Below, piece after piece: positions 24,635-35,948 of a stretch of DNA of 64,000 nt. The stretch covers positions 112,408,189 to 112,472,188 of the forward strand of contig NC_058523.1 of the NCBI RefSeq assembly GCF_904849725.1, written 5' to 3'. The translations under genes were made by a program, and so were the position numbers. Each line of letters starts with the position of its first letter. Positions within the stretch are counted from its first letter, which is position 1. Source of the DNA: Hordeum vulgare subsp. vulgare. Its lineage: Eukaryota > Streptophyta > Magnoliopsida > Poales > Poaceae. The notes beneath the pieces were generated by a model that was not told the origin of the DNA, searched no databases, and saw only the letters and a list, made by a program, of their open reading frames with translations.

Positions 24635-27600
24635 ATGGTTCACGCGACAGTCATCCTGAATTTTAATACGTTCCTAGAGAAAGCTAAGTTGAAAGATGAT
24701 GGAAGCAACTTTGTAGACTGGGCTCGTAATCTTAAGCTAATCTTACAAGCTGGGAAGAAGGATTATGTCCTTAATGCTGCGCTATGAGATGAACCACCCG
24801 CTACGGCTTATCAGGATGTTAAGAACGCTTGGTTAGCACGTAAGGAGGACTACTCAATAGTTCAATGTGCAGTCTTGTATGGCTTAGAACCGGGACTTCA
24901 ACGTCGCTTTGAGCGTCATGGAGCATTTGATCTGTTCCAGGAGTTGAAGTTTATCTTTCAGAAGAATGCCCGGATCGAGAGGTATGAGACCTCCGATAAA
25001 TTCTATGCTTGCAAGATGGAGGAAAACTCATCTGCCAGTGAACATGTGCTCAAAATGTCTGGGTACTCAAACCGTCTAGCTGAGCTGGGGATTGAACTCC
25101 CGCAAGAGGCTATCACTGACAGAATCCTTCAATCACTGCCGCCAAGCTATAAAGGCTTTGTGTTGAACTACAACATGCAAGGGATGAACAAGTCTCCCGG
25201 CGAGTTGTTTGCGATGCTGAAAGTCGCAGAGTCTGAACTCCGTAAAGAGCATCAAGTGTTGATGGTGAATAAGACCACTAGTTTCAAGAGAAACGGCAAA
25301 GGCAAGAAGGGCAATTCGAAGAAGAGCGGCAAGCCTGTTGCCAATCCGCCGAAGAAACCCAAAGCTGGACCTAAGCCTGAAACGGAGTGTTACTATTGCA
25401 AGGGTATGGGTCACTGGAAGCGCAATTGCCCCAAGTATCTGGCAGATAAGAAGGCGGGCAAAGAGAAATCAGGTATATTTGATATACATGTTATTGATGT
25501 GTACTTAACCGGCTCTCGTAGTAGTGCCTGGGTATTCAATACCGGTTCTGTTGCTCATATTTGCAACTCGAAACAGGAACTGCGGAATAGACGAAGGCTG
25601 GCGAAAGATGAAGTGACGATGCGCGTAGGAAATGGTTCCAAGGTTGATGCAATCGCCGTCGGCACAGTATCACTTCAGCTACCGTCGGGATTAGTGATGA
25701 ACTTAAATCATTGTTATTTAGTGCCTGCGTTGAGCATGAACATTATATCTGGATCTTGTTTATTGCGAGACGGTTACTCTTTTAAGTCAGAGAATAATGG
25801 TTGTTCTATTTCTATGAGTAACATCTTTTATGGTCATGCACCGAATGTGAGAGGATTGTTCATATTGAATCTTGATAGCGATACGCATGTACATAACATT
25901 GAGACCAAAAGAGTTAGAGTAAACAATGATAGCGCCATATTTTTGTGGCACTGCCGCTTAGGTCATATTGGTGTAAAGCGCATGAAGAAACTCCATGCTG
26001 ATGGACTTTTGGAGTCACTTGACTTTGATTCACTTGACACATGCGAACCATGCCTCATGGGCAAGATGACTAAGACTCCGTTCTCCGGAACAATGGAGCG
26101 TGCAAGTGACTTATTGGAAATCATACATACCGATGTGTGTGGTCCGATGAGCGTGGAGGCACGGGGCGGATATCGTTATTTTCTCACCTTCACTGACGAT
26201 TTGAGTAGATATGGCTACATCTACTTGATGAAGCACAAGTCTGAAACATTTGAAAAGTTCAAGCAATTTCAGAGTGAAGTGGAAAATCATCGTAACAAGA
26301 AGATCAAGTTCCTACGGTCTGATCGTGGGGGTGAATATCTGAGTTTCGAGTTTGGTGATCACTTAAGACAATGTGGAATTGTTTCACAGTTGACACCGCC
26401 TGGAACACCACAACGTAATGGTGTGTCCGAACGTCGTAATCGTACTTTATTAGAGATGGTGCGATCTATGATGTCTCTTACTGATTTGCCGTTATCGTTT
26501 TGGGGTTATGCATTAGAAACAGCTGCATTCACTTTAAATAGGGCACCATCAAAATCCGTTGAGACGACACCATACGAACTGTGGTATGGCAAAAGGCCAA
26601 AGTTGTCGTTTCTTAAAGTTTGGGGATGTGATGCTTATGTCAAAAAGCTTCAGCCTGAAAAGCTGGAACCCAAAGCGGAAAAGTGCGTCTTCATAGGTTA
26701 CCCAAAAGAGACAGTTGGGTACACCTTCTATCTCAAATCCGAGGGCAAAGTATTTGTTGCTAAGAACGGAGCTTTTCTTGAGAAGGAGTTTCTCTCGAGA
26801 GAATTGAGTGGGGGGAAGATAGAACTTGACGAGGTTGTCGAACCTCTCATCCCTCTGGATGGTGGCGCAGGGCAAGGGGAAACCTCTGTCGTTGCGACGC
26901 CGGTTGAGGAGGAAGTTAATGATGATGATCATGAAACTCCAGTTCAAGTTTCTGTTGAACCACGCAGGTCGACGAGATCACGTGCTGCTCCAGAGTGGTA
27001 CGGTAATCCCGTCTTATCAATCATGTTGTTAGACAACAATGAACCTGCAAATTATGAAGAACAATTGTGGGCCCAGATTCCAACAAATGGCTAGAAGCCA
27101 TGAAGTCCGAGATAGGATCCATGTATGAGAACAAAGTGTGGACTTTGGAGATACTACCTGAGGGCCGCAAGGCTATTCAGAACAAATGGATCTTTAAGAA
27201 GAAGACGGACGCTGACGGCAATGTGACCGTTTATAAAGCTCGACTTGTGGCAAAGGGTTTTTCACAAGTTCCAGGAGTTGACTACGATGAGACTTTCTCA
27301 CCCGTAGCGATGCTTAAGTCCGTCATAATCATGTTAGCAATAGCTGCATTTTTCGATTATGAAATCTGGCAGATGGATGTCAAAACAGCGTTCCTTAACG
27401 GTTTCCTTAAGGAAGAGTTGTATATGATACAACCCGAAGGTTTTGTCGATCCTAAGAATGCTAACAAGGTGTGCAAGCTCCAGCGATCCATTTATGGGCT
27501 GGTGCAAGCATCTCGGAGTTGGAACAAACGCTTTGATGAGGTGATCAAAGCATTTGGGTTTATACAAGTAGTTGGAGAATCTTGTATTTACAAGAAAGTG

Positions 27601-28614
27601 AGTGGGAGCTCTGTGGCGTTTCTAATATTATATTTGGATGACATATTACTGATTGGAAACAACGTAGAGTTTTTGGAGAGCATAAAAGGTTACTTGAATA
27701 AAAGTTTCTCTATGAAGGACCTAGGAGAAGCTGCTTACATTCTAGGCATTAAGATCTATAGGGATAGATCAAAACGCCTGATAGGACTTTCACAAAGCAC
27801 ATACCTTGATAAAGTTTTGAAGAGGTTCAAAATGGAACAGTCCAAGAAAGGGTTCTTGCCAGTTTTACAAGGTACGAGATTGAGTAAGACTCAGTGCCCA
27901 GCAACTGATGAAGATAGAGAGCATATGCGCTCCGTCCCCTATGCTTCAGTCATAGGTTCTATCATGTATGAGATGCTATGCACTAGACCGGATGTTAGCC
28001 TGGCCATAAGTATGGCAGGTAGGTTCCAGAGTAATCCAGGAGTGGATCACTGGACAGCGGTCAAGAATATCCTGAAGTACCTGAAAAGGACTAAGGAGAT
28101 GTTTCTCGTATATGGAGGTGACGAAGAGCTCGCCGTAAAAGGTTACGTCGATGCAAGCTTTGACACAGATCCGGACGACTCTAAGTCGCAAACCGGATAC
28201 GTATTTATTCTTAATGGGGGTGCAGTAAGCTGGTGCAGTTCCAAGCAAAGCGTCGTAGCAGATTCTACATGTGAAGCGGAGTACATGGCTGCCTCGGAGG
28301 CGGCTAAGGAGGGTGTCTGGATGAAGCAGTTCTTGACGGATCTTGGAGTGGTGCCAAGCGCACTGGATCCAATAACCTTGTTCTGTGACAACACGGGTGC
28401 CATTGCCTTAGCAAAGGAACCACGGTTTCACAAGAAGATCAGACACATCAAACGACGCTTCAACCTCATCCGCGACTACGTCGAGGAAGAGGACGTAAAT
28501 ATATGCAAAGTGCACACGGATCTGAATGTAGCAGACCCGCTGACTAAACCTCTTCCACGGCCAAAACATGATCGACACCAGAACTGTATGGGTGTTAGAT
28601 TTATTACAATGTAA
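24635..28614 (+). pseudogene. Angela-like gag-pol polyprotein, disabled, right copy
   Basis: This is the twin of 5900-9879, with the same domain order. The stop at codon 51 (TGA, 24785-24787) and the 1-bp deletion before the RT domain (near 27062-27066) are both present, as is the Asn in the protease site. I noticed no coding difference from the left twin, which argues for a very recent duplication. Neither copy could make a full polyprotein; mobilisation would need proteins from another element. Confidence 0.92.
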
Positions 28615-28666
28615 TTCACATGGTGATGTGAGGGCTAGATTATTGACTCTAGTGCAAGTGGGAGAC

Positions 28667-30487
28667 TGTTGGAATTATGCCCTAGAGGCAATGATAAATA
28701 TAGTTATTATTATAATTCCTGTATCAAGATAATTGTTTATTGTCCATGCTATAATTGTATTCAATGAAGACTCATTTACATGTGTGGATACATAGAAAAA
28801 ACACCGTCCCTAGCATGCCTCTAGTTGGCTAGCCAGTTGATCGATGATGGTCAGTGTCTTCTGATTATGAACAAGGTGTTGTTGCTTGATAACTGGATCA
28901 CGTCATTAGGAGAATCACGTGATGGACTAGACCCAAACTAATAGACGTAGCATGTTGATCGTGTCATTTTGTTGCTACTATTTTCTACGTGTCAAGTATT
29001 TATTCCTATGACCATGAGATCATATAACTCACTGACACCGGAGGAATGCTTTGTGTGTATCAAACGTCGCAACGTAACTGGGTGACTATAAAGGTACTCT
29101 ACAGGTATCTCCAAAGGTGTTAGTTGAGTTAGTATGGATCAAGACTGGAATTTGTCACTCCGTGTGACGGAGAGGTATCTCGGGGCCCACTCGGTAATAC
29201 AACATCACACACAAGCCTTGCAAGCAATGTAACTTAGTGTAAGTTGAGGGATATTGTATTACGGAACGAGTAAAGAGACTTGCCGGTAAACGAGATTGAA
29301 ATAGGTATACGGATACTGACGATCGAATCTCGGGCAAGTAACATACCGAAGGACAAAGGGAATGACATACGGGATTATATGAATCCTTGGCACTGAGGTT
29401 CAAACGATAAGATCTTCATAGAATATGTAGAATCCAATATGGGCATCCAGGTCCCGCTATTGGATATTGACCGAGGAGTCTCTCGGGTCATGTCTACATA
29501 GTTCTCGAACCCGCAGGGTCTGCACACTTAAGGTTCGACGTTGTTTTATGCGTATTTGAGTTATATGGTTGGTTACCGAATGTTGTTCGGAGTCCCGGAT
29601 GAGATCACGGACGTCACGAGGGTTTCCGGAATGGTCCGGAAACGAAGATTGATATATAGGATGACCTCATTTGATTACCCGAAGGTTTTCGGAGTTACCG
29701 GGAATGTACCGGGAATGACGAATGGGTTCCGGGAGTTCACCGGGGGGGCAACCCACCCCAGGGAAGCCCATAGGCCTTGGGGGTGACACACCAGCCCTTA
29801 GTGGGCTGGTGGGACAGCCCAAAAGGCTCTATGCGCCAAGGAGAAGAAAATCAAGACAGAAAGAAAAAAAAAGGGAGGAGGTGGGAAGGAAGGGGGACTC
29901 CCTCCCACCAAACCAAGTCCAACTCGGTTTGGGGGGGGAGAGTCCTCCCCCTTGGACTCGGCCGACCCCCTTGGGGCTCCTTGAGCCCCAAGGCAAGGTC
30001 CCCTCCCTCCCACCTATATATACGGAGGTTTTAGGGCTGATTTGAGACGACTTTTCCACGGCAGCTCGACCACATACCTCCACGGTTTTTCCTCTAGATC
30101 GCGTTTCTGCGGAGCTCGGGCGGAGCCCTGCTGAGACAAGGTCATCACCAACCTCCGGAGCGCCGTCACGCTGCCGGAGAACTCTTCTACCTCTCTGTCT
30201 CTCTTGCTGGATCAAGAAGGCCGAGATCATCGTCGAGCTATACGTGTGCTGAACGCGGAGGTGCCGCCCGTTCGGTACTAGATCGTGGGACTGATCGCGG
30301 GATTGTTCGCGGGGCGGATCGAGGGACGTGAGGACGTTCCACTACATCAACCGCGGTCTCTAACGCTTCTGTTGTACGGTCTACGAGGGTACGTAGATCA
30401 CTCATCCCCTCTCGTAGATGGACATCACCATGATAGGTCTTCGTGCGCGTAGGAAAATTTTTGTTTCCCATGCGACGTTCCCCAACA
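28667..30487 (+). repeat. Angela-like 3' LTR, right copy
   Basis: Preceded by the polypurine tract at 28654-28666 and followed by CCACC. It matches 9932-11747 except for short A and G runs and a T/G change at 10908 versus 29643. Confidence 0.9.
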
Positions 30488-30492
30488 CCACC

Positions 30493-31066
30493 GAAGGGGG
30501 GCAACGACCCTGGGAGGTAAGGTGGGCCAAGTGGGGGTGGGAACCAGCCCCTAGGTGGGCTGGTGCGCCTCCCCACTCAGCCCATTGCGCAAGGGAGAGA
30601 AAAGGGGGGGCAAACCCTAAGCCAGGTGGGCCTAAGGCCCACCAGTTGGTGCGCCACCCCTCTTCCCCCCTCTGGCCGCCGCACCTCCCATCTGGGGGGG
30701 CTGCCGCACCCCCTAGGGTGGGAACCCTAGGGGTGGCACCCCCTCTCCCCTCCCCCTATATATAGTGGGCACTTTTGGCCATTGGAGATCAGACTTTTCC
30801 CTCTCCCTCGGCGCAACCCTGCTCTTCTTTCTCCTCCTCTCTGCCGGTGCTTGGCGAAGCCCTGCCGGGAGACCTCGTCTCTCCATCGACACCACGCCGT
30901 CGTGCTGCTGGAGTTCTTCCCCAACCTCTCCCTCCTCCTTGTTGGATCAAGGTGCAGGAGACGTCACCGGGTTGCACGTGTGTTGAACGCGGAGGTGCCG
31001 TAGTTCGGCACTAGATCAGAATCGCTGCGAGTACGACTCCATCAACCGCGTTCTAGCAACGCTTCC
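30493..31066 (+). repeat. WIS-like 3' LTR (LTR-A), 3' part, truncated, right copy
   Basis: The counterpart of 11753-12325. It breaks at the same base (CAACGCTTCC) into the same gypsy gag fragment, so the truncation came before the duplication. Confidence 0.85.
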
Positions 31067-32191
31067 TAGAAGTGAAGTCGTTCTTATCGTATCTTCTATT
31101 CTTAGGCAGTGGGTTATCAAGATCAACAGGTTCAATCTCCACATCCTTATCATTGCTAGGTTGAGCATCTTCATGAGCATCACTACCGATATTATCATTA
31201 GGCTCATGTTCATCACCAGATTGCGTTTCAGCATTAGAAATAGAGACATCGTTTGGACTCTCGGGTGTAACAGCAACAGGGTTGCTAGCATGCAAGTTCC
31301 TATCATCTTTGTTTTTATTTCTAGGATGACTAGGTGCATCAGTGCTAACTCCTTGAGAATCTTGTTCAATTCTCTTAGGATGACCCACAGGATACAAAGG
31401 TTCCTGGGTCATTCTACCGCCTCTAGTGACGACTCTAACAGAATTGTCATTCATCTCATTGAGCAAGTCATTTTGAGCCTTAAGTACTTGTTCTACTTGA
31501 GTAGTAACCATAGAGGCACGTTTACTCAAAAGCTTAGGATCATTGACATTTCTATCCACACAAGCACTTAAATGACTAAGCATGCGAGCATTCTGTTCCA
31601 ATTGTCTGCTAACATAATCATTGAAACTCTGTTGTTTGGCAACAAAGTTATCAAATTCATTCAGGCATAAGCTAGCAGGTTTATCAAAAGGAATATCACT
31701 CTCATTGAATCTACGAAGAGAATTTACCTTTACTACCTATGTCGGGTTATCAAGACCATGGATCTCTTCGATAGGTGGTATATTTTTGACATCTTAAAAT
31801 TTAATGCCTTTTTCTTTCATAGATCTCTTAGCTTCTTGCATATCTTCAGGACTGAGGAATAGAATACCTCTTTTCTTCGGAGTTGGCTTCGGAGGTGGTT
31901 CGGTAATAGTCCAAGCATTCTCATTGCACAAGATATTGTTAAATAGGATCTCAGCTTGTTATACAGTTCGTTCCCTGGAAACACAACCAGCACAACTATC
32001 TAGATGGTCCTTAGAAGCATCGGTTAGTCCATTATAGAAGATATCAAGTATTTCATTCTTTTCAAGAGGGTGATCGGGCAAAGCATTCAGTAGCTGGACA
32101 AGCCTCCCCCAAGCTTGTGGGAGACTCTCTTCTTCAACTTGCGCAAAGTTATATATTTCCTGCAAGGCAGCTTGCTTCTTATGGGCAGGAA
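31067..32191 (-). pseudogene. Sabrina/Athila-like gypsy gag, C-terminal part, right copy
   Basis: The counterpart of 12326-13450; I saw no differences. Here the upstream half of the gag is still present on the other side of the solo LTR (33943-34752). If the LTR and one AGGAA are ignored, the reading frame runs straight through (…EKYFP then AHKKQ…), which shows a clean insertion into a formerly continuous gag. Confidence 0.82.
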
Positions 32192-33942
32192 TGTTGGAAA
32201 TATGCCCTAGAGGCAATAATAAAATGGTTATTATCATATTTCCTTGTTCATGATAATCGCTATTGTTCATGCTATAATTGTATTAACAGGAAACAGTGAT
32301 ACATGTGTGAATAAATAGATCACAATGTGTCCCTAGCAAGCCTCTAGTTGGCTAGCTCGTTAGTCAATAGATGATCATGGTTTCCTGATCATGGTCATTA
32401 GATTTCGTTGATAACGGGATCACATCATTGGGAGAATGATGTGATGGACAAGACCCAATCCTAAGCCTAGCACTAGATCGTATTGTTCGTATGCTAATGC
32501 TTTTCTAATGTCAAGTATCTTTTCCTTCGACCGTGAGATTGTGCAACTCCCGGATACCGTAGGAGTGCTTTGGGTGTATCAAACGTCACAACATAACTGG
32601 GTGACTATAAAGGTGCACTACGGGTACCTCCGAAAGTGTCTGTTGGGTTGGTACGAATCGAGATCGGGATTTGTCACTCCGTGTGACGGAGAGGTATCTC
32701 TGGGCCCACTCGGTAGAACATCATCATGAGCTCAATGTGACTAAGGAGTTAGTCACAGGATGACGTGCTACGGAACGAGTAAAGAGACTTACCGGTAACG
32801 AGATTGAACAAGGTATAGGTATACCGACGATCGAATCTCGAGCAAGTTCTATACCGACAGACAAAGGGAATCGTATACGGGATTGATTGAATCCTTGACA
32901 TCGTGGTTCATCCGATGAGATCATCGTGGTGCAAGTGGGAGCCACCATGGGTATCCAGACCCCGCTGATGGTTATTGGCCAGAGAGGTGTGTCGGTCATG
33001 TCTGCCTGTCTCCCGAACCCGTAGGGTCTACACACTTAAGGTTCGATGACGCTAGGGTTATAGGGAATTATTATACGAGGTTACCAAAAGTTGTTCGGAG
33101 TCCCGTATGAGATCCCGGAAGTCACGAGGAGCTCCGGAATGGTCCGGAGGTAAAGATTGATATATAGGACGGATGGTTTCGGATACCGGAAGTGTTTCGG
33201 GCATCACCGGTAACGTACCGGGACCACCGGAGGTGGCCCCGGGGGACCACCGAAGGGGGTCAACGAACCCGAGAGGTAAGGTGGGCCAAGTGGGGGTGGG
33301 AACCAGCCCCTAGGTGGGCTGGTGCGCCTCCCCACTCAGCCCATTGCGCAAGGGAGAGAAAAGGGGGGGCAAACCCTAAGCCAGGTGGGCCTAAGGCCCA
33401 CCAGTTGGTGCGCCACCCCTCTTCCCCCCTCTGGCCGCCGCACCTCCCATCTGGGGGGGCTGCCGCACCCCCTAGGGTGGGAACCCTAGGGGTGGCACCC
33501 CCTCTCCCCTCCCCCTATATATAGTGGGCACTTTTGGCCATTGGAGATCAGACTTTTCCCTCTCCCTCGGCGCAACCCTGCTCTTCTTTCTCGTCCTCTC
33601 TGCCGGTGCTTGGCGAAGCCCTGCCGGGAGACCTCGTCTCTCCATCGACACCACGCTGTCGTGCTGCTGGAGTTCTTCCCCAACCTCTCCCTCCTCCTTG
33701 CTGGATCAAGGTGCAGGAGACGTCACCGGGCTGCACGTGTGTTGAACGCGGAGGTGCCGTAGTTCGGCACTAGATCGGAATCGCTGCGAGTATGACTCCA
33801 TCAACCGCGTTCTAGCAACGCTTCCGCTTAGCGATCTTCAAAGGTATGAATATGATCTTACCCGTCTCTCGTTGCTGGTCTCTCCATAGGAAGATCTGAA
33901 TATGTGTAGGAAAATTTTGAATTTATGCTACGTTACCCAACA
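32192..33942 (+). repeat. WIS-like solo LTR with AGGAA target duplications
   Basis: A complete 1,751-bp LTR with no internal region, flanked by AGGAA on the left (32187-32191) and right (33943-33947). This is the standard signature of a solo LTR formed by exchange between the two LTRs of one element. It is a mosaic: its first 912 bp equal the LTR at 13451, while the last 839 bp differ at eight sites. At seven of those the solo LTR keeps the state shared with LTR-A or expected for the family; at 33905 it carries its own change. Confidence 0.92.
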
Positions 33943-34752
33943 AGGAAAATATTTCTCAGAGAAATAATAGATCATATCCTGGGAACTACGCACACAACCA
34001 GGAGCAAGAGAAGTGAACCAAGTCTTAGCATCATCCTTTAGCGAGAAAGGAAATAGCTTAAGGATATAGTAGTGGCGGATCTTTTCCGCACTCGTGAATA
34101 GGGTGGCTATATCGTGCAACTTAGTAAGATGTGCTACAACCGTTTCAGACTCATAACCGTGAAAAGGATCAGATTCGACCAGAGTGATTAACTCAGGATC
34201 GACACAGAATTCATAATCCTTATCGGTCACAAAGATAGGCGAAGTAGCAAACTTCGGGTCATATTTCATTCTAGCATTCAAAGATTTTTCTTTCCACTTG
34301 CGCAGTAATTTCTCAAGATCATAGCTATCCTTACAAGCAAGAAAGTCCTGACCTATCTCTCCCTCCATAACATAACCCTCAGGCATATCAGGCAATTCAT
34401 ATCTAGGAGAGCTAGTTCTAACAGGCGAAATAGCAGGTTCTACTTCAATAATCTCAGCAGTTTCAGAAGTATCATCACATCTAGCAGCAACTCTAGCAAT
34501 TTGTGCATCTAGGAATGCACCTAGTGGCAAAGGAGTATCAAGCAAAGCATCATCACAAGCATCATGGATAGCAGAAGTAGCATCATCAAGCACAGGCGAC
34601 ATATCAGAATTTCTAGCAGGAGGTGGTGTCGCAAACTTACTCATAACTGAAGGTGAATCAAGTGCAGAGCTAGATGGTAGTTCCTTACCTGTCCTCGTAG
34701 TTGAGGGCAAGACTTTAGTTTTTGGATCTCTCGGATTCTTCATAGTGATCAA
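33943..34752 (-). pseudogene. Sabrina/Athila-like gypsy gag, N-terminal part
   Basis: 270 codons on the minus strand from the ATG at 34752-34750 to the solo LTR. The first ~120 residues are low-complexity (Pro, Ser, Asp rich). Then comes a gag-like helical domain, including LLRKWKEKSLNARMKYDP and FPFSLKDDAKTWF, typical of the retrotransposon gag family in Athila-type elements. The frame is open over this stretch but is cut by the solo LTR and continues, damaged, at 32191 downwards. Upstream lie the primer site and the element's LTR. Confidence 0.82.
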
Positions 34753-34793
34753 CAGAAGTAAATCCCAAGTGACTCAGAGAATAGAGCTATGCC

Positions 34794-34811
34794 TCCCCGG
34801 CAACGGCGCCA
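34794..34811 (-). other. Gypsy primer-binding site (tRNA-Asp type)
   Basis: On the minus strand it reads TGGCGCCGTTGCCGGGGA, the primer site usual in Triticeae gypsy elements and complementary to the 3' end of tRNA-Asp. It lies 11 bases inside the LTR end at 34823, which fixes this LTR as the element's 5' LTR. Confidence 0.85.
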
Positions 34812-34822
34812 GAAAATAGTCT

Positions 34823-35948
34823 TGATAACCCACAAGTATAGGGGATCGCAACAGTTTTCGAGGGTAGAGTATTCAACCCAAATTTGTTGATTCGACACCA
34901 GGGGAAGCCAAATAATATTCTTGAGTATCAGCAGTTGAGTTGTCAATTCAACCACACCTGAAAGACTTAGTATCTGCAGCAAAGTAGTGTGATAGCAACA
35001 GTAGCAACGGTAACAGTAGCAGCAGTGACAACAGTAGCAGCAAAGTAACGTAGCAAGGACCAGTAGGAAAAACTCGTAGGCATTGGATCGGTGATGGATA
35101 ATTATGCCGGATGACATTCATCATGCAACAGGTATAACATGGGGAGGTATGTAACTAGCTCCAGTTCGTCAATGTAATGTAGGCATGTATTCCGTATGTA
35201 GTCATACGTGCTTAGGGAAAAGAACTTGCATGACATCTATTGTCCATCCCTCCCGTGGCTGCGGGGTCCTAATGGAAACTATGGGATATTAAGGTTCTCC
35301 TTTTAATAGAGAACCGGAACAACGCATTAGCACTTAGTGAATACATGAACTCCTCATATGATGGTCATCTCCGGGAGTGGTTCCGGCTATTGTCACTCCG
35401 GGGTTGCCGGGTCATAACACATAGTAGGTGACTAAAACTTGCAAGATAGGATCAAGAACACACATATATTGACGAGAACATAATAGGTTCAGATCTGAAA
35501 TCATGGCACTCGGGCCCTAGTGACAAGCATTAAGCATGGCAAAGTAGTAGCAACATCAATCTCAGAACATAGTGGATACTAGGGATCAATCCCCATCAAA
35601 ACTAACTCGATTACATGATAGATCTCATCCAACCCATCACCGTCCAGCAAGCCTACGATGAGATTACTCACGAACGGTGAAGAGCATCATGGAATTGGCG
35701 ATGAAGGATGGTTGGTGATGATGATGGCGACGATCTCCCCTCTCCGAAGCCGAGAACGGACTCCAGATCTGTCCTCCAGAGGAAGAACAGGTGATGGCGG
35801 CGCCTCCGTATCGTAAAACGCGATGAACTCTCCTCCTTTATTTTTTTCTGGACGAAAGGGACTAAATAGAGCTGGAGTTGGAGGTGGCGGAGCCCTGAGG
35901 GCCCCACAAGGCTGCTAGGCGTGGCTAGGGGGGCCCGCGCCTGGTGGG
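34823..35948 (-). repeat. Sabrina-like 5' LTR, 3' part
   Basis: Minus-strand LTR sequence ending GGGTTATCA at 34823. It is the reverse-complement relative of the solo LTR next to it (shared blocks around the bright CAG/GTA repeat near 34975-35050, and the segment mentioning the ATCCCTAGTATCCAC block). Its 5' part lies at 37545-37787, beyond the nested solo LTR. The last five bases, GTGGG (35944-35948), are the target duplication of that insertion. Confidence 0.85.

Larger units (their letters stand above)
21550..30487 (+). mobile_element. Angela-like copia retrotransposon, complete, right copy
   Basis: A duplicate of 2814-11747. The 5' LTR is 21550-23381 (1,832 bp), the 3' LTR 28667-30487 (1,821 bp), and CCACC lies at 21545-21549 and 30488-30492. 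It carries the same stop, frameshift and protease change as the left copy and sits at the identical base of LTR-A. It was therefore copied with its surroundings and did not transpose a second time. Confidence 0.92.
13451..31066 (+). mobile_element. Recombinant WIS-like copia element with nested Angela
   Basis: Read as one unit this has a 5' LTR (13451-15201), an internal region (15202-20488) and a 3' LTR (20489-31066, interrupted by Angela and truncated). It is probably not one original insertion: the 5' LTR and the 3' LTR-A differ by nearly 2%, while the 5' LTR is much closer to the solo LTR at 32192. Only the 5' side has a target duplication (AGGAA) that matches elsewhere (33943-33947). The simplest reading is a chimera whose left end comes from one element and right end from a relative, joined inside the internal region. 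Confidence 0.7.
18737..33942 (+). repeat. Right copy of the 18.74-kb tandem duplication
   Basis: This copy matches 1-15201. The offset drifts from 18,736 to 18,741 only because homopolymer runs differ in length (the G runs near 3890/22627, 4085/22826 and 11868/30605, and the A run near 11128/29865). It ends at the last base of the solo LTR. After that the left copy continues into a copia internal region, whereas the right copy continues into gypsy gag. This change of partner at the same LTR end is the key to how the array formed. Confidence 0.93.
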
